The notes below the pieces were generated by a model. It ran no database searches. It was given only the letters and a program-made list of their open reading frames with translations, and was not told the origin of the DNA. This document shows positions 6,274 to 7,800 of a stretch of DNA of 7,800 bases, piece after piece. Location: assembly GCA_003151895.1 (NCBI GenBank), contig PLYX01000250.1:458-8257 (forward strand). Direction: 5' to 3'. The position numbers and the translations under genes are program-made. The DNA comes from Solirubrobacterales bacterium (GTDB lineage Bacteria; Actinomycetota; Thermoleophilia; Solirubrobacterales; Solirubrobacteraceae). The first letter of the stretch is position 1. Each line of letters begins with the position of its first letter.

Positions 6274-6274
6274 T
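6269..6274 (+). promoter_or_regulatory. Candidate -10 box for a leaderless nfeD transcript
   Basis: GATAAT overlaps the ftsY stop codon and ends 7 nt before the nfeD ATG (6282), the spacing expected if transcription began at the start codon itself. nfeD has no Shine-Dalgarno in the 20 nt upstream, which fits leaderless translation as seen in many Actinobacteria. No good -35 box is visible at 16-18 nt upstream, so the call is weak and read-through from ftsY is equally possible. Confidence 0.25.
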
Positions 6275-6281
6275 CACACGT

Positions 6282-6713
6282 ATGGACGCTTGGATCCTCT
6301 GGCTGGTGGCCGCATGCATCCTCGGTGTGGGCGAGATGCACCAGGGCGGCTTCTACCTTGCGCCGTTCGCGGCGGGAGCGGCGCTCGCGACGGTCGTGAG
6401 CCTGTTGGGCGTCGGCGTGCTGCTCGCGACGATCGTGTTCCTGGCCTCCTCGGGGATCGTGTTCGCAACGTTGCGACCCGTCGCGCGCCGTCATCGCAGA
6501 CTGCCGCCGTCGATCAGGACGGGCGCCGCCGCGCTCGTCGGTCGCAAGGCGATCGTGCTTGAGAGGATCGCCAACGACGAGGGGGTTGGCTGCGTGAAGA
6601 TCGACGGTGAGGTGTGGACCGCGCGCAGCTTCGACGAAGACGAGGTGTTCGACGCGGGAGAGCGCGTCGAAGTGGTCGAAATAAGGGGCGCGACAGCGCT
6701 GGTCATGCACTGA
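6282..6713 (+). CDS. nfeD: NfeD-like short membrane protein with OB-fold domain
   Basis: This is a 143-residue member of the short NfeD family, usually encoded beside an SPFH/stomatin-type protein, as here. Two to three hydrophobic segments fill the first half: about 4-18 (WILWLVAACILGVGE), 25-42 and 44-64. A basic stretch RPVARRHRRLPP follows, then a soluble beta-rich domain (about 82-143). That domain has GRKAIVLERI, GCVKIDGEVWTARS, FDAGERVEVVEIRGATALVM, the pattern of the NfeD OB-fold (G.v..dGe.w.a.....i..G..V.V....G..L.V). The serine-protease part of long NfeD proteins is absent. The inferred role is as an accessory to the SPFH protein encoded 47 nt downstream, in membrane microdomain organisation or quality control; the exact function of the family is poorly defined. 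It starts 8 nt after ftsY. Confidence 0.87.
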   Translation: MDAWILWLVAACILGVGEMHQGGFYLAPFAAGAALATVVSLLGVGVLLATIVFLASSGIVFATLRPVARRHRRLPPSIRTGAAALVGRKAIVLERIANDEGVGCVKIDGEVWTARSFDEDEVFDAGERVEVVEIRGATALVMH

Positions 6714-6720
6714 GACACTG

Positions 6721-6760
6721 GTTGGGCTAGGACTTCAACAGAAAGGAAGAGCCAACTCTT
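6721..6760 (+). promoter_or_regulatory. Ribosome-binding region of the SPFH gene with two competing hairpins
   Basis: The 47-nt gap before the SPFH gene is notably A-rich for this genome and carries a clear Shine-Dalgarno-like tract, AAAGGAAG (6742-6749). Two small inverted repeats overlap. GTTGGGCT (6721-6728) pairs with AGCCAAC (6750-6756) with one bulged G, leaving the Shine-Dalgarno in the loop. AAGAG (6747-6751) pairs with CTCTT (6756-6760) around a 4-nt loop directly before the ATG. They share bases and cannot form together. The pairings are visible in the sequence; any regulatory role is speculation. Confidence 0.35.
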
Positions 6761-7675
6761 ATGGCCGCTCTCATCGTCATAGCCGTGGTGGTCCTGTTCG
6801 CGCTGATCGTGGCTGCGCGCACGATCCGTGTCATCCCCCAGGCGCGGGCGGGCGTGGTTGAGCGGCTGGGTCGCTACAGCCGCACGCTCGAGCCGGGTCT
6901 GACGATCGTCACGCCGTTCATCGACCGCGTCAAGCCTCTGGTTGACCTGCGTGAGCAGGTGGTCAACTTCGCGCCTCAGTCGGTGATCACAGAAGACAAC
7001 GTCGTTGTTGGAATCGAGACGGTGCTCTACTTCACGATCACCGACCCTCGCTCAGCCAGCTATGAAATCGCCAATCCACTGCAGGCGATCGAGCAGCTGA
7101 CCGTAACCACGCTGCGCAACGTGATCGGCGGCCTGTCGCTCGAGGCGACCCTGACCGCCCGCGAGAACGTGAACACCGAGTTGCGTGTGGTGCTCGACGA
7201 GGCCACCGGCAAGTGGGGCATCCGGATCAATCGCGTGGAGATCAAGTCGGTCGACCCGCCGGCGGACATCAGGACGGCGATGGAGAAGCAGATGCGCGCC
7301 GAGCGCGACCGCCGCGCCGCGATCCTCACCGCCGAAGGCGAGAAGCAGTCTCAGATCCTCACCGCGGAGGGCGCCAAGCAGGCGGCGGTGCTCACCGCCG
7401 AGGGCGAGCGCCAGGCTGCGATCCTGCGCGCCGAGGGCGAAGCGCAGGCGATCGACACCGTCTTCAAAGCGATCCACGCGGGCAAACCCAACCGCGAGCT
7501 GCTGAGCTACGAATACCTGCAGATGCTCCCCCAGCTGGCCGAAGGCGACGCCAACAAGGTGTTCGTCGTGCCCTCCGAGTTCGCCTCGGCCTTCGGCGGG
7601 ATCGGCGAGGCGCTCGCGCGACGCGGCGAGGAGCCGCGGACCCCGCCGCCGCCCCCGCCGGAGCGCGGAAGCTGA
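6761..7675 (+). CDS. qmcA: SPFH/Band 7 membrane protein, QmcA/stomatin type
   Basis: This is a 304-residue membrane-anchored SPFH-domain protein very similar in layout to E. coli QmcA (about 305 residues). Proteins of this type oligomerise at the membrane and are linked to microdomains and protease-associated quality control. An N-terminal hydrophobic anchor (about 2-19, ALIVIAVVVLFALIVAA) is followed by IRVIPQARAGVVERLGRYSRTLEPGL and an SPFH domain to about residue 185 (TEDNVVVGIETVLYFTITDP, ATGKWGIRINRVEIKSVDPP). Next come MRAERDRRAAILTAEGE and four 11-residue coiled-coil repeats (187-230). The end is a low-complexity tail with six consecutive prolines (295-300). A good AAAGGAAG Shine-Dalgarno precedes the ATG. 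The NfeD gene immediately upstream is the standard partner. It lies between ftsY and ffh, which suggests a tie to membrane-protein biogenesis (inference). Confidence 0.93.
   Translation: MAALIVIAVVVLFALIVAARTIRVIPQARAGVVERLGRYSRTLEPGLTIVTPFIDRVKPLVDLREQVVNFAPQSVITEDNVVVGIETVLYFTITDPRSASYEIANPLQAIEQLTVTTLRNVIGGLSLEATLTARENVNTELRVVLDEATGKWGIRINRVEIKSVDPPADIRTAMEKQMRAERDRRAAILTAEGEKQSQILTAEGAKQAAVLTAEGERQAAILRAEGEAQAIDTVFKAIHAGKPNRELLSYEYLQMLPQLAEGDANKVFVVPSEFASAFGGIGEALARRGEEPRTPPPPPPERGS
7319..7450 (+). repeat. Four 33-bp in-frame repeats encoding 11-residue coiled-coil units
   Basis: Units at 7319-7351, 7352-7384, 7385-7417 and 7418-7450 encode AILTAEGEKQS, QILTAEGAKQA, AVLTAEGERQA and AILRAEGEAQA. 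The consensus (A/Q)ILTAEGE+QA is the normal hendecad repeat of the QmcA/stomatin coiled coil; E. coli QmcA has a comparable series. The array is therefore protein-structural and not a mobile or intergenic repeat, though DNA similarity between units is high. Confidence 0.9.
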
Positions 7676-7680
7676 GCCGC

Positions 7681-7714
7681 CGGTCGCCGCGCGCGGAGAA
7701 GCGCGCGGCGGCTG
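7681..7714 (+). terminator. Strong GC hairpin between the SPFH gene and ffh, terminator-like without U-tract
   Basis: CGCCGCGCGC (7685-7694) and GCGCGCGGCG (7701-7710) form a perfect 10-bp stem around a 6-nt loop (GGAGAA). The stem extends by four more pairs (7681-7684 with 7711-7714), two of them G-U. It sits 5 nt after the SPFH stop and 16 nt before the ffh ATG. No T-run follows, so it is not a classic intrinsic terminator. It could be a U-less actinobacterial-type terminator, an attenuator or a 3'-end stabiliser. Confidence 0.4.
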
Positions 7715-7730
7715 CCAGAATCACAGGCTG

Positions 7731-7800
7731 ATGTTCGACTCGCTCGCCGAGAAGCTGCAGGGGACCCTGGCCGATGTGCGCCAGCGCGGCACGCTGACCG
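7731..7800 (+). CDS. ffh: Signal recognition particle protein Ffh, 5' end
   Basis: The first 23 codons of an SRP54-type protein run off the end of the window. MFDSLAEKLQGTLADVRQRG plus TLT matches the start of the Ffh N domain (typically MFDSLSEKLQ...lrgkGkLTE). Ffh binds signal sequences and SRP RNA and delivers ribosomes to FtsY, whose gene is 1.4 kb upstream. The GTPase and M domains lie outside the window. Only a weak AGG (7725-7727) precedes the ATG, and the GC hairpin at 7681-7714 lies in the leader. The identification rests on a short stretch plus context. Confidence 0.85.
   Translation, partial: MFDSLAEKLQGTLADVRQRGTLT

Noticed and set aside
7319..7450. 33-bp repeats as CRISPR or a mobile repeat
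   Set aside because: The units are contiguous without spacers, in frame, and encode the coiled-coil hendecads known from QmcA-type proteins.
1..7800. tRNA, rRNA, transposase, phage, toxin-antitoxin or defence genes
   Set aside because: Nothing of these kinds is visible on either strand. The coding space is filled by housekeeping genes, with only short gaps.

Overview
The window is a gene-dense, very GC-rich, strictly co-directional stretch of bacterial chromosome, with every supported gene on the + strand. It carries a housekeeping cluster in the order rpmF (3' end), plsX, acpP, rnc, smc, ftsY, nfeD-like, SPFH/QmcA-like and ffh (5' end). The strong GC bias, the GTG starts and the rpmF-plsX-acpP-rnc-smc-ftsY-ffh order suit a high-GC Gram-positive. 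The divergent PlsX, RNase III and SMC sequences make a deep actinobacterial lineage such as Thermoleophilia (Solirubrobacterales or Gaiellales-like) my best guess. That placement is inference, because no rRNA or other taxonomic marker is present.

Layout: positions 1-200 hold the end of ribosomal protein L32, with an unusual His/Asp-rich tail. Positions 204-2216 form a tightly coupled block: plsX starts 3 nt after rpmF, plsX and acpP overlap by 4 nt, and acpP and rnc overlap by 8 nt. A 162-nt gap, the longest in the window, separates rnc from smc. The mutM/fpg gene often found there in other bacteria is absent. smc (2379-5264) and ftsY (5272-6273) are nearly contiguous. A membrane pair, nfeD-like (6282-6713) and SPFH/QmcA-like (6761-7675), sits between the two SRP GTPase genes, ftsY and ffh (from 7731). 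A strong GC hairpin lies just before ffh.

Functionally the cluster joins phospholipid and fatty-acid supply (PlsX, ACP), RNA processing (RNase III), chromosome organisation (SMC), co-translational membrane targeting (FtsY, Ffh) and membrane microdomain or quality-control proteins (NfeD, SPFH). I see no phage, transposon, CRISPR, tRNA or defence locus, and no clearly new multi-gene system.

The points most worth a second look are within familiar genes. RNase III keeps only two of the six conserved active-site acids. SMC is about 961 residues long, with intact ATPase heads, a roughly 60-residue non-coil segment where the usual hinge of about 170 residues should be, and an acidic insert in the C-terminal head. 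L32 ends in a histidine-rich tail next to its zinc ribbon. The NfeD/SPFH pair interrupts the SRP gene pair.
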